Shown here: positions 12,100-23,183 of the stretch, piece by piece | Layout of the letters: the number at the start of each line of letters is the position of its first letter | Numbering within the stretch: position 1 is the stretch's first letter | Origin: Balanoglossus misakiensis | Lineage: Eukaryota > Hemichordata | Assembly (NCBI GenBank): GCA_040954595.2 | Contig: CM082584.2 | Coordinates: forward strand, 1,550,001-1,614,000 | DNA length: 64,000 bases | Direction: 5' to 3' | Notes under the pieces: generated by a model | What the model saw: only the letters and a program-made list of their open reading frames with translations | What the model was told of the DNA's origin: nothing | The model's database searches: none | Program-made: the position numbers and the translations under genes

Positions 12100-13890
12100 A
12101 AAATAATACACCCGATTCGGGTGTCACCTGTGACACCTGCATAACTCAATAATTATGTGCATGCGTAATTGTGGGGTCAATGAAAGGGGTGGTAGCGTGC
12201 TATTTGTTGCACATGGATCAATATGAAGTCCGATTTTCCCGTCAAGTTGTGGGCGACCTTATGTGACCTTTCACCTACTTTTGCTTAGTGAGCATCCACA
12301 GCAGATGCATGCAGCTTTGGCTTGGGAGGGGGGGGGGGGGGCATATACGGATGGGACCATAATGATATACCAAAGGCGGGGTCGTCTGTTGCACCTGCCT
12401 AAGTCATTGATTTTGTACATTTAATTGGACACTAACCAACAGGGCGATAGGTGTGGTTTTTGTTCCACAGGGACGAATGTAAGTGTCAGTTGGTTTTTGC
12501 CCAAATGTCCATTGAGGCCTGTATCCGTGATCTTAAGGACTGGATGACCCAAAACAAGCTTCAACTCAACGACTCTAAAAACTGAGATTCTACTTATTCG
12601 TTCACAATTTCATCACTCTGCTGATGCTATTGACAAGATTACCATTGGTTCAAGCTCTGTTCCCGTCGTTAAATCAGCTCGCAATATTGGTGTAATATTT
12701 GACAATACGCACATGTATAAAGATCACATCAAGAAAACTTGTCAATCAATATATTACCACTTTCGCCGTGTCGGACAAATCAGGAAATGTCTTAACAAAG
12801 CAACATGTCAAACAGTGATTCATGCTATTTTGGCAGCGAAACTCGACTATGGTAATGCATTACTGTATGGTATACCAGAACGCAGTCTGAACCTTCTACA
12901 ACGCACACAAAATACAGCTGCAAGAATCATAACTCGGTCCAGGAAGTCTGCCCATATAACGCCAGTTCTTCAACTTCTTCATTGGTTACCAGTTTGCCAC
13001 AGGATAGAGTATAAAATAAATCTGCTCACATACAAAGCCTTAAATAATCTCGCTCCGAACTATATCCGCGATCTCATTCGGACATATTCTCCTGGTCGCA
13101 GGCTTCGTTCAGCTAATAAGAGCCTTTTATGCACTACAATGTACAAACGTTCTTCATACGGTTGCCGAGCATTCTCTCATGCTGCAACGAAACTGTGGAA
13201 CATTCGTCAAGCTCCAAGTTTGAGTATCTTTAAGAAAAGACTGAAGACGCATTATTTCGCAAGAGCATATGGTGTGGGCCAATGAGCACAAGCGTCTTTG
13301 AGTATGACACTTGTTATAGATACTGGCGCTATACAAATTTCTCTGATTGATTGATTGATTGATGTATAAGGTGATTTGGATGACCTCTGTCATAGAGTGC
13401 CATATCTCATCCCGTTGTACAGGTGCAGCTTTGGTATTTGGAGGGATGAAACTATCATGAAATGCCAAATACAGGGGGATACCTTTGACACCTGCTTGAT
13501 TCATGTATTACGTGCATACCTAATGTTAGGCAAAGTGAAAGGGCTGCAAATGTAGGATTTGTTGCACAAGACATAAACAGGAATGAAATTTTTCTGTCAA
13601 ATTTTTGAATGACCTCAGGTGTCCATTGACCTGCTTTCCATATGTTAGCATGCACATCATATATAGCCACGTGTTTGGAGGGGTAGGGTAGGACCGTCAT
13701 GAAATGCTAAATTCCTAGGGCCACCTGTAACTTACTTGCGTAACTCATTATTATGGCCATACCTAATTTTAAAAACCCAAAGGGCGAGAATTTTCCGTTG
13801 TCTTGAATATGAACCAAATAGGAATCCAAATTTTTGGCCCAATTTTTGGGTACCCTCAGCTGACCTTTGAAGTACTTAACTGAAGTCCTT
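12100..13890 (+). repeat. Decayed tandem repeat, unit about 250 bp
   Basis: The phrase 'cacctg.. .cttgattcatt' followed by a 'gtgcatacctaat'-like segment recurs at about 12135, 12391, 13490 and 13725. Subtracting the LINE insertion (about 850 bp) leaves spacings of about 240-256 bp. Each unit also has 'tttgttgcac', a 'tgacct.. .tgacct' segment and 'catgcagctttgg' or 'tttggaggg'. A poly-G tract lies at about 12327. 39900-40060 looks like a further relative. Confidence 0.7.
12500..13360 (+). mobile_element. 5'-truncated LINE 3' end (CR1-like)
   Basis: Encodes the C-terminal part of a reverse transcriptase ORF. A first piece (about 12505-12583) has the typical 'LKDWMTQNKLQLN' segment; after a frameshift the frame at 12713-13285 reads through 'LDYGNALLYGIP', 'LQRTQNTAARII', 'LHWLPV', 'RIEYKI' and 'LLTYKALN' to a stop at 13286. 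This order is characteristic of the post-palm region of CR1/jockey-group elements. A short 3' UTR with 'ggcgctatacaaattt' and a terminal (GATT)n tract at 13338-13362 completes the element. It interrupts the 250-bp tandem repeat. It is not expected to be functional. Confidence 0.92.
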
Positions 13891-14172
13891 ACATAACGTA
13901 GAAGTTCACTTGTAGTTGTTGTGTTTGTACTTGTAGGACATCCATTTCGGGTGGTTGCCTACTTCCCCATATCTCCACATCCAGAGCAAATACAGCCTAC
14001 GCAATTGAATGGTACAACCCTGAATGGAGTCTAATGGTTATTATCTCTATGCTTGGGCCCCTTCAATGCTGCTTGGAGCTTTAATTATTACTATTATTAT
14101 TGTCACGATATAAAGACACCAACTAAAAACTTACAAAATCACAATGTCTTCACAACTCAAAATTTCACTCAC

Positions 14173-14328
14173 TTCTTTTAGTTTGGTAGCCACCCCTCCT
14201 TTCTGTCCAAGCATAACAGGAGCACCATCACTGCCCAAAGCAGACAGACGATCTCTTAAGACAATACCATTCTCTGAAGAAAACTCTTTCACTGACTGTG
14301 CAATGGTGTCTGCTCTGCCATCACCAAC
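14173..14328 (-). pseudogene. hAT-like pseudogene exon block 3
   Basis: 156 nt (52 codons), phase 0 at both ends, between acceptor 'ttttag' (14329-14330) and donor 'gaa|gtgagt' (14172). The frame is intact and includes 'LGSDGAPVMLG'. It follows block 2 without loss or gain in the family alignment as I remember it ('GVKE' then 'VGDGRADTI'). Confidence 0.87.
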
Positions 14329-14502
14329 CTAAAACAGTGAAAATAAAACCTTGATGTTAACACATGCAATGTACAACTCAATGTTTGTCTCACCTGAAAT
14401 AACTAGTCAGCAAAATCAATTAAATGAGGTCACTCAAAAACATGTTTAATCGTATGTTTTTAATTCAGTGTAGACTTAAAAATTGAAAAACTTTCCACTT
14501 AC

Positions 14503-14670
14503 TTCTTTAACTCCAAGGAAAGACACAACTGACTTCCCAGACTTCAAGGTGTACTTGGAATAGATGATTAATTGCTTCAATACAGCCACACCAGTTGTTT
14601 TCATCTATTAACAGTGAATAGAAGTTACTTCCTTTCATCTTCTCTAAAATCTCATCACGGATGACTTTGC
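14503..14670 (-). pseudogene. hAT-like pseudogene exon block 2
   Basis: 168 nt between acceptor 'tttttcag' (14671-14672) and donor 'gaa|gtaagt' (14502). Two leading bases, then 23 codons to 'SLLIDE', one surplus base at about 14598, then 32 codons 'TTGVAVLKQ.. .FLGVKE'. Without that base, the conserved D-E-T-T context of this transposase family would be restored, so a single-base insertion (or a sequence error) is the simplest reading. Confidence 0.85.
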
Positions 14671-14869
14671 CTGAAAAATGAAATAAATGAAAATTACTCT
14701 TCAGATTAAACTTATCAAAATTCACAGTAATTTGTACAGTAATTATTCTTTATTGAGTGTAACACTATTGCTTAAACAGTGATCCTTTCTTGAAAACAAC
14801 CAGGTTTAAATAAATGTTACTACATTGCCTACAATTTAGATCTGCACAAAAATCAGTAGACCTACTTAC

Positions 14870-15264
14870 CAATGCAATAAACCATTATAGTTGTGGTCAT
14901 CACTGCTGAGAGTACCAAGGAATAAACACCCGAGGGACTTTGCCAATTCCAAAACATGGATGAAGTTGGTGGTGTGCGGCAATTCTCTGTGCATGAGAAA
15001 ATACATGCATCGTAGGACGCCGATGCATGAAGGCTTGCGTCTCAAAGGTGATGACCTTGTCAAATGCAGCCACAAGACCGCTGCTGTTCTCCATAACTGC
15101 TGCCTCGGCGTCAAGCTGCATTGCCGCCCAGTCGATAATCGTCTCTTCATGCTGCTTGAGTTTGTCTTCGCGAAGGGTGGTACATGTACATGGAGATGTT
15201 GTAACCCAAGTCCCTCCGCACTTGGCCTTCTGCTTGTGTTTTGTACAAAGGCGACAAAACATCC
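14870..15264 (-). pseudogene. hAT-like pseudogene exon block 1
   Basis: Acceptor-like 'tttag' ends at 15265; the first ATG is at 15262; donor 'g|gtaagt' is at 14869. The first frame gives the zinc finger (C-x2-C, then H-x5-D where family members normally have a second His) and runs to 'FETQAFM'. Near 15030 the matching frame switches, and 'IGVLRCMYFLMHREL' continues to the donor. The His-to-Asp change would itself weaken zinc binding. Confidence 0.8.
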
Positions 15265-16390
15265 CTAAACTGAATAAATATCATTCTCTCAAATGCCAGC
15301 CGCATGCGGGAGCGTGCACCAGAAACAATAAATATTTACCAAGGCGGGAATGAAAAGAAAGCAGGGCGGCGCGTAAGATAGCAGGGTGGCAAAAAATAAA
15401 GGAGGGCGGGCCTGCCCAGCTAACCCCCCCCCCCCCCAAAGTATTAACGCTCTGTGTTTACCATAGACTAATAGTGTCTCAAATTTTACCCTGTGTGAAC
15501 CTGGTAAGAGACGTGTCTCAAATCTGAGAAGATTCAGGACCACTTAAACCATTCACCAATAATAATTTATGCCAGTATTTGATCTGAGACGTTTTAGCAA
15601 TTTCTTGTGTGACCCCCATATCAGTTGAAGCTGACAAATCCAGTATTTTGAATTTTTACATGGATTTTGTATACAGTGTGAATTGTAATTAAAGCTCCAT
15701 TACCTTTACCTTTTTCCTATGTTTTCAGTATCTTTGTTTAGCAGTTTCTTGTGCAAATTCCCGAAACATGATGAAACATATGTGTGTATGGTCAGCATTG
15801 TTATTGTGCCAAATTGGAATTTAAGTCCAGACTAGAATCCATGAATTATTGTCAACAATGACAATGGCCATTATACACATACATTCTGTGCTGACAAGTA
15901 ACAATCTGTGTGGAGTAGAACATGAAATCGCATTTGCTACATAGAACAAAAATACTGGAAATAAAGCCAAAAGATACAACGAATGTATATTTAACTTTAA
16001 CTGCATTCTCATTCTCATCTGTATATATTTTACTGAGATTGTTTCATCAGGGTTTATCAGTATTCTAAACCAGCTTATGTGTGCATACAATCTGATTAAA
16101 ATCAGATGTAGGGTACGGCGACGTCTTTTACTTCGCAGTACGGTATTCTTATACTGTCGCCTCACACTACATCTGACCAACTCCCATAGAAGCTCCCGTT
16201 GAAAACTCTAGTAAACCAATCAGACGGTGCCTTATAGAGAACTTTAGGTATCCTTCAGTTTTGATTGACATAACGTGCAATCTGATTGGCTTGGCCGCAA
16301 CGGGACGTTGAACAAGCTTCTATATCTGATTCATATAATACTGAAAGGGTTAAGAATGGCACACACTACATGTATGAGCTCATGGAATGT
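15265..16390. other. No gene seen; poly-C tract and one hairpin
   Basis: A run of 14 C lies at about 15424. At 16104-16177 the words 'cagatgtag' and 'gcgac' are answered by 'gtcgcc' and 'ctacatctg', forming a short imperfect hairpin. I find no splice-bounded frame. Confidence 0.4.
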
Positions 16391-16615
16391 GTTTCTTCCC
16401 ATAGGATAACATTGAGAATTGATAGAAAACCCTTTTCTACTATTGTAATTTTAAGAAGTTTCACTCATAACTCATCCAAATGAAATTAAATTGAGTGATT
16501 CATATAAGTTGTAGGCTCACCACTGTGCTCAGTTTTGAGATAAACTTAAATGTGTCCATGCCTATAGAAAAATAACATAGAAAGACCTATGGTGAAAAAT
16601 GTTGACTTTAATTCA
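16391..16615 (+). repeat. Dispersed repeat family B, copy 2
   Basis: Matches 7276 onward ('cttcccataggataac', 'ttctactattgtaatttt', 'gttttgagataaac'). 16616-16895 after it shows nothing recognisable. Confidence 0.75.
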
Positions 16616-16895
16616 GGCTGCATTAGTGGAAAAATAATCATACTTTGTCTGGCATAGAAACTCAGAATCTACAAAAAAGGCCTTTAAAACATGAATGGAA
16701 ATGAAAATACTGCTACAATAAGAAATTCTTACCTTGAATAAAGTATTTATTGGTACCACCACTTCCATAAAGAAACCACTTTGCTGGTGTAATGAGTTGT
16801 CAATCTGGGTTTGCTCATTGGCCTTGCTTTGAGTTCCAATTCATGATGATGGTGTATTAGGACACTGGACTTGAAACAGGTGTATGCTGGTATTA

Positions 16896-17250
16896 TACAC
16901 GTTGAAAGTATTGTCATTCTTTTAATTGTGGATTTTTGGATTATGCTGTGTATGTATAATGAGAATCCGTTAAAAATTGTAGGGGTCATTGCCCTTTTAA
17001 AAAAAAATACAGAGCCATGAATTTAGTTGATAATAGAAGAAATTTGCTGTCTCAGCATTTTTCACCAATGCTTTGTCTATGGGCGAAGATTTTAACGCAA
17101 TTTATCTCATAATAGAGCTTGGTGACCACATAATTTTTTTTGACCAATGAATTTACGTTTACTTGACTGAGGTATGTGTAAAATTTCGTGAAAAAGACAA
17201 TAGTAGAAGTTTGTTTTCTGGCAATTATCGATGTAATCCTTTCAGGAACA
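16896..17250 (-). repeat. Dispersed repeat family B, copy 3
   Basis: Reverse orientation. It shares 'gaaagtattgtcatt', 'tttagttgataatagaagaa', 'ttgtctatgg' and 'gtgtaaaatttcgtgaaaa' with 56358-56712. Confidence 0.8.
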
Positions 17251-17601
17251 GACACACATGCACTGTTTATCAGTTTATGTTGTGCGTGTACATCCTTAAA
17301 TGGTATTTGCCTCTCATGCCTTCCAAATTGTGGTTCTGTTCTAGTGTTTTTGTTAAGGGCGGTACCTAGATAAAATCTACCGGAGTACCCCAGTCACTCC
17401 GAATTAAAACAACAGAACAAGGCCAATGTCACAGTGGTCAGGCAGTCTACCAGACTTCCCCAGTCATTTTACCGGGGTTCCCCTGGGGGTATCAATGTGG
17501 TTATATTAGGAGGTTATAGGAATATTAACGGGGTTCCCAAATCCATTACCAGTGTTCCCCGACCTTTGCAAAAACACTGTGTTCTTTTTATCCTCCACAG
17601 G

Positions 17602-17825
17602 AAGAGACAAAGAAAAGCATAGCAACCTCTGCTGATACTGCCACAACAAGCACAAGCACAAACACACCCCAGCCTGTAGCTTCTGCGAACCAACAACCCC
17701 CACCCTATCCAGCCGCAGCATACCAGCAACACTTCCAGCAGATGTCATACCCGAACCCATTCGTGTCTCAGTACGCTGCGTTTGCAGGAGCCGGACAGCC
17801 GCCACGATATAACATCAATTATATT
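17602..17825 (+). pseudogene. Isolated coding exon fragment running into satellite
   Basis: A splice-acceptor-like 'tcctccacag' is followed by an open frame rich in Thr, Ser, Gln, Pro, Tyr and Ala: a 'TATTSTSTNTPQP' stretch, then 'QQPPPYPAAAYQQHFQQ' and 'NPFVSQYAAFAGAGQPPRY'. This low-complexity composition is typical of RNA-binding or transcription cofactor tails; I cannot name the protein. No donor follows. Instead the sequence changes at about 17826 into the first unit of the 168-bp satellite, and the frame runs on into it to a stop at 17994. It looks like an exon severed by the satellite or a fragment copied here. Confidence 0.55.
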
Positions 17826-19275
17826 TGTTTTCTGAAAATGCCTATTGTTGACCAAAAGATGGCTAAATGGCAATTTTGTACTGAGCGGGGTGTCTCAATA
17901 AGACCGTTGTGCTGGTATCAGCATATTTTTTGCACACACACACACAAAAAAAACGAATTTACATACATCACAAGGGCTCTGAATATAAAGGAATAAGTTT
18001 GTATTTATTTTTTCTAACAGTTACCTTTTTGAGCAAAGAGGCCAAAATGATATTTTTTTCCCTCAGTGGGGTCAGTAAGAGTGGGTTTTTTAGTACTTTT
18101 ATTTATCATTTGATCACCAATGGGAAGAAAATGGCATAATTTTCGTATTTTCTAGAAATGACACTTTTTGGGCAAAAACTTGCCAAAAAGGCACTTTTAT
18201 CTTGAGTGGCATCAATAAAACTGCTTTTTTGGAAACTTTTCACATACAGTGGGCATATAATTCATTATCAGATCTCCGAAAGTGAAGAAAATATATAAAT
18301 TTTGAGTGTTTTCTGAAAATGACGTTTTGGGGGCAAAAAGTGGCAAAATGGCATTTTTTCTTGAGTAGGATCAATAAGACTGCTATTTCTGGAATCAGCA
18401 CCATTTTTTACATAGGATGAACATTTCATATATAACATGATCTCTGAGCTTTATGAAGAAAAGTTTGTTTTTAATTTTTTTTCTAAAAATGGCCTTTTTG
18501 GGCAAAAACTTTCCAAAAGGGCATTTTTGCATTAGGTTGGGTCAATAAATCTGCTTTTTTCGAATAATCACCAGATTTTACATAGGGTGGGCATATAATA
18601 CATTATCAGATCTCCGAAAGTGAAGAAAATATATAAATTTTGTGTGTTTTCTGAAAATGACGTTTTGGGGCAAAAAGTGGCAAAAATGGCATTTTTTCTT
18701 GAGTAGGGTCAATAAGACTGCTATTTCTGGAATCAGCACCATTTTTTACATAGAATGGACATTTCATATATCCAATGATCTCTGAATATGATAAACACAA
18801 TTTATTTTTAGTTTTTTTGTAAAAATGACCTTTTTTGACCACAAAAAGTGGCCAAAAATGGCATTTTTGTATTGATTGAGGTCAAAAAGACTGCTTTATT
18901 TTTTAAAGTCACCACTTTTAACATAGAATTGACTTTCCATATATCACCAGATCAATCATTATGAAGAAAACCGTGTGTTTTATTTTTTTTCTAAAAATGA
19001 CGTTTTTGGGGCAAAAATTGGTCAAAAAGGCAATTTTCTGTTGTTTTGGGTCAATCGAACTACTTTTTTCGTAATATTCACCAAATTTTACATAGAATAA
19101 GCATATCATATGTTATCAGATCTCAGAATGTGACGAAAACAATGTGTTTTTAGTGTTTTCTAAAAAAGACCATTTTGGGGTTAAAAAAGGCCAAAATGGC
19201 AATTTTGTCTTGAGTGGGGTTAATAAGACTGACTTTTTTGGAATGAGCACCATTTTTTACATAGAATGGACTTCT
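17826..19275 (+). repeat. 168-bp satellite, about 9 units
   Basis: Landmark 'ttttctgaaaatgacgtttt' or a variant occurs near 17830, 18011, 18148, 18310, 18480, 18648, 18815, 18988 and 19157, a spacing of about 168 bp. Each unit also has 'gcaaaaa.tgg.caaaa', 'gtcaataagactgct' and 'cat..tttacatag'. Most units are well diverged, but 18240-18420 and 18580-18760 are nearly identical, marking a recent two-unit duplication. Confidence 0.9.
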
Positions 19276-21594
19276 CAAACCTTCCTTACCAAAAATTCTG
19301 ATTAACGGCACCTATCTCATAGTGTAACCAGACTACAAGTGAAGAACCCCAGTAACAGACGTAACGAACAAACAAACTACATGTACTAACAACAAAGAAA
19401 GAAAAGTGTCAAGCGTCGTCAAAGAAAACGAAATAGTTCTAGCATGGTTGGTAAAAGTTATTGGTAGAAAACGAATAGGGCCTTCTACAAATGACGTCTC
19501 AGACCCGCAAACGCCACCAGAACACAAAACACATGCACAGAACAGTTTAAGCCGGTTGTTGTATGGAGCAGCAATAATCTGCGGTTGGGCCGTCGTAGAT
19601 TTTCGCTGGTGGTGAAAATAAATAAAACACGATCGATGTTCGATTTATTCCAGATCACATGCGTTTACGGCCAGAAGAGAGCATAAAAGTCTTCAAATGA
19701 CCATGTGGTGGCGCACTTTTTCCGATTGGCTGTATTTCAATTTGTTCGTGGTAAATTAATTTTGTGGAGGTGACCGGCACTGAAGCTCTTAGCTAGGATG
19801 AGGTGGGATGGAAAAATGCCCCATTTGACTCATTTTAGCTGTTTTAAAATATACGACTATTTATAGACAAAAGGAAAATAAAACAAGCGCAAAAACATAC
19901 CAAACCTAGTTTTATTAATTACAAAAAAAATTGCTGAGTAAAGGTTTTCATGTGGGCATTCACTTTGAACTTGCTAAATTAATTTAAAGAGACAAAGTCG
20001 CTCTCTCTTTGTCCTTTTGCGATGATGGAATGCTTGCTTGAAGTCTCTCGTGCAATAAATGATGTCGATTCATACATGTATGGATGGTGTATAGGTGGTC
20101 GGAATTTACATGTCTTTGCCACGTCCAAACCAAAAACACATAAAATCAAACTTTGGGTCATGAAATCGAGTTTTGTTACAGTCTAGAATTTCATGCCACC
20201 CCTTTTGGTCATATTATTCTTGGTAGGCAAAAGTGACAAGTAGTCAAGTTTCAACACAGGCAACATTTTTACAAACAAACCACAAAGAAGACATCAAAAG
20301 GGAGAGAATTATAGAATGGTCAATGTGTGAATAGTTAAGATACGTAAAGTGGCCGGGTTCAACATAACATTAACTCATCGACTTCATATCGTCTTCATGC
20401 CATGGTTTTGCCTGCCCTGAAAGTTCTTGTCGTTGCAGAAGTGGTTTTGACAGAAAGAATTTAGTCTTCCGGGATGTTTGTGATTATTTGAACACCAGAC
20501 AATACAATGCAACCTTGACTTCCAAAATACTTACCGGCATTGCATTATCTTACCATGGTTAGGCCTACAGAGAACAAATTTTCAACAATATTTTCTGAGT
20601 TACCGCTGATATTTGTTTTGTAGTATGGATATTAAATTATACATCCCGATACAAAACAGAATGTTATAGAATCCTTCCTGAGTGATATTGAAAAAAATAC
20701 CGGAATGCTATAGCCTAATCTATGGTTAGGGTTATTGCTATTATTTTATATCAGTAATCGACTTTGTGTATATCAATGTCATTTTCATAACGAAAATGAA
20801 CTCGAGTCTAATGTAAACGTTACGAATTGATCGAAAGGCGCTCTGATGAATGTTAACACGAGTGCGCAATGACAAGACATGCATCGTGCATGACAGTGAC
20901 AACAGTTCCAATAGAGCAGTTAAAAAATAAACCGGCCGTCCGTAAATTTATCAGCTATATTTTTTTTTATTTAGTCACGTTTTCCCTGTTGCATGCTATT
21001 AGTTCAGGGGCCAGTTTTAGCAGTGCTCTATTGAGTACTTTCGTATCGATGGATTGATCTCTCGTCCAATCAGAATGGCGGATGGTAGCATGATCCGACA
21101 TATTGCGTATTACAATAGGGCTTCCTCATACAGGTCAGAACAGAGAGGTCATTCCTTTTATTTTAGGACGTCTCAGCTCCTTTGTCTTTTCTGTTATTTT
21201 TTGACAAATGCGGATTGACGTTCCATTTCCAATTGGCGATAATTATATTTATTTGTATTTTATTGCATAAGCGCTTGCTAGTCGTTTTTTAGCAATTTTT
21301 TTTGTAGTACAAAAACACTGAAGAAAACGAAATATTTTATTCATTCGCACTTCCAAAGAACACCGTGACATAATTCCTCAATTTGCATTTCAGTGTGTGT
21401 GTCTGGTGTGTCTGCATTGACGTGAGGCGCATTCTCCACCCGCACACATACGTTGCATTGCATTCTTTGACTAATTAGTGTTACGTCATGTTGAAGCAGG
21501 ATTCTGATTGAGTAGTAAGTAAGTTGCATAATTGACGCACAGCTGGTGCCTCGTTCTCGTACCGCTGACCATTGCATTTGAAAAATCATTGCAG
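19276..21594. other. No recognised gene; small inverted repeats
   Basis: The 70-codon frame at 19406-19615 ends in a hydrophobic stretch ('LLYGAAIICGWAVV') but has no known relative and no clear context. 19984-20030 is a scrap of MITE-1 end ('aaagagacaaagtcgctctc'). At 20897-21036 'caatagagca' and 'tgctctattg' form the ends of a 140-bp inverted-repeat element. Confidence 0.4.
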
Positions 21595-21657
21595 CTTTGA
21601 CGTTCATCAAGCATGGAGGTCCCGGTCGCCTCCATGCTTGATGATGTCGTTTCTCTG
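21595..21657 (+). other. Exon-like module 0 (63 nt)
   Basis: Bounded by 'atcattgcag' and 'ctg|gtaagc'. Only the frame that begins after one base is open (20 codons); both other frames contain TGA. It ends with 'TG', so it is a symmetric phase 2-2 cassette like the module at 22520. It contains a perfect 15-bp stem: 21605-21619 pairs with 21629-21643 around a 9-base loop. It may be an exon or a hairpin with chance splice motifs. Confidence 0.35.
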
Positions 21658-21901
21658 GTAAGCATGGCATTTAATGTTATTTTACAAGTACATGTACACT
21701 CCTTCTAGCAAAAACTGGTCGTGGTAGGGCGAGAGGGTCCTCCCAACATCGAAATTCTGACTTTGGGAAGCGTTACAGCACCAAACAGTAAACTCACAGT
21801 CGCATGGAATTTGTGCGTTATATTACACCGTGCGAGTAAATTGTACGTCGTTCGTTGGCTCGAGTCAGCTTTGTTATTGTGGAGCAGGTGGTACCGTAAC
21901 A

Positions 21902-22317
21902 CCACAGGGGGCTCTCCCTAGGCGATTTTATTGTTTGTTTGTTGTTGTTGATTGGCATAATAAACAAATACATATTTCTTTATTAATAAATATGGTTTGT
22001 TGACATGTAAGGGTTAGGTTATTAGGGTATATTTGACAGGTTATGGTATATTCAACGGTTAGAATTAGTGTTGGCATTTTTTCGATCCATGGCCGGCATC
22101 ACCCCCCCAAACCCCCCCCCCCCACCCCCTGTGGCTTAGTGATGCCCGGGGCCGTGGATCGAAAAAAATGCCAACAGTAACCCTAACTGTTGAATATACC
22201 CTAACACTTACATGTCAACAAACCATATTTATTAATAAAGAAATATGTATTTGTTTATTATGCCAATCAACAACAACAAACAAACAATAAAATCGCGGAG
22301 GGAGGAGCCCCCTGTGG
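21902..22317. mobile_element. 416-bp palindromic (foldback) element
   Basis: The two halves are near-perfect reverse complements. Outer ends are 'ccacagggggctc' and 'gagccccctgtgg'; next come 'gcgattttattgtttgtttg' and its complement at about 22270-22293, then 'gttgacatgtaagggtta' and its complement at about 22200. The centre (about 22095-22145) has C-rich runs flanked by 'gatccatggccggcatcac' and 'gtgatgcccggggccgtgga'. There is no coding capacity. I could not fix a target-site duplication. Confidence 0.88.
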
Positions 22318-22519
22318 AAACACACTACAGTATAACTTTTAAGGCAAAGCGATAGCGAATAAACTGACCAGGGTTGGTTTTGTTGTTGGGGAGATTTTTG
22401 GCACCATTGAGACTGTTAAAAGCTACCAGTGGGAGCTATGGTATAGCCGTTAACACGCAGCCCTGCCACGCAGAGCTTCTATGACTGGTTACTAACTTCT
22501 ATGTCTATTTGATTCACAG

Positions 22520-22594
22520 ATGCTGCCTGAAACTGTCTGCGTTTCAACTCGGGATTCTCTTCCTTGTCCGGGGCGAGTTTAAGACCGCTCAATG
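22520..22594 (+). CDS. Exon-like module 1a, copy I (75 nt)
   Basis: Preceded by a textbook branch-point word TACTAAC, 'tatttgattcacag' as acceptor, and followed by 'atg|gtaagc'. Of the three frames only the one starting after one base is open (24 codons, 'KLSAFQLGILFLVRGEFKTA' within it); the exon ends 'TG', so it is a symmetric phase 2-2 cassette. I do not recognise the peptide. Copy II at 29004-29078 differs by five substitutions and no indels, four of them synonymous in this frame. This suggests a real protein-coding exon of an unidentified plus-strand gene. A non-coding RNA exon is the alternative. Confidence 0.5.
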
Positions 22595-22836
22595 GTAAGC
22601 ATGACTTGCTTTATATTTGCTTTTATCGGGTGTTGCAACCGAAACAATAGGAAGAAATGTATGTCTACGAACTAATTTACATATTCCAGCTTTCAATACA
22701 ATGTACCTGTTTTTTCCCCTTCGAATTCTGGCCTCGATTGCTTGTGATATGATCGTGATGTCATGAATTAGATGGACAACTCACAAGTTCAAATCTTCAC
22801 GCGGAGCATAAAATAAATGTGGATGCATTTCCTTAA

Positions 22837-23183
22837 AGGGACAAAGTCTCTCTCTCGCTGCCCTTTTTTCCATTAATTATATTTGATACAAGACACCGTT
22901 TGTTATTCTACATGTAGATATATAGTGAATGAACGTTCAGCCACACACAACTTCCGTCCCACTTGTAGACACGAGAGTAAAAATACTCGCCAAAATGAAT
23001 AATCGTTCTTTACCATTTATTCATTTTGGGCGAGTTTTTACTCTCATATCATACAAGCGGGATGGAAGTTTTGTGTGGTTGATCATTTATTCACTATATA
23101 TCCAAATATACATTGACATAAACAGTGTCTTGTATCAAACATAATTAATGGAAAAAGGACAGCGACAGAGAGACTTTGTCCCT
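22837..23183. mobile_element. MITE-1 palindromic element, copy 3 (full length)
   Basis: 347 bp between TTAA at 22833-22836 and 23184-23187. Ends read AGGGACAAAGTCTCTCTC inward from both sides. The paralogous locus in copy II, near 29300, reads 'atttccttaaccatatag' with one TTAA and no element. That is an empty site and proves both the boundaries and the TTAA duplication. Confidence 0.96.

Larger units (their letters stand above)
14173..15264 (-). pseudogene. hAT-type transposase-derived gene, spliced, broken
   Basis: Three exon blocks on the minus strand encode the N-terminal half of a TTF-type zinc-finger/hAT transposase-like protein, of the kind annotated in animals as ZNF862- or C17orf113-like. 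Block 1 (15264-14870) carries a CxxC zinc-finger start ('MFCRLC') and 'LPHTTNF.. .LELAKSLGC'. Block 2 (14670-14503) carries 'IRDEILEKMKGSNFYSLLID' and then 'KQLIIYSKYTLKSG'. Block 3 (14328-14173) carries 'VGDGRADTIAQ' and 'LGSDGAPVMLGQKGGVA'. Good splice sites join blocks 2 and 3 in phase 0. Block 1 is frameshifted near 15030 and block 2 has one extra base near 14598. The catalytic C-terminal half (the HC.AH region onward) is not found downstream. The family call rests on motif order; the loss of function is inferred from the two frameshifts. Confidence 0.85.

Noticed and set aside
19406-19615. 70-codon frame with a hydrophobic C-terminus
   Set aside because: No relative recognised, no splice or promoter support; could be chance.
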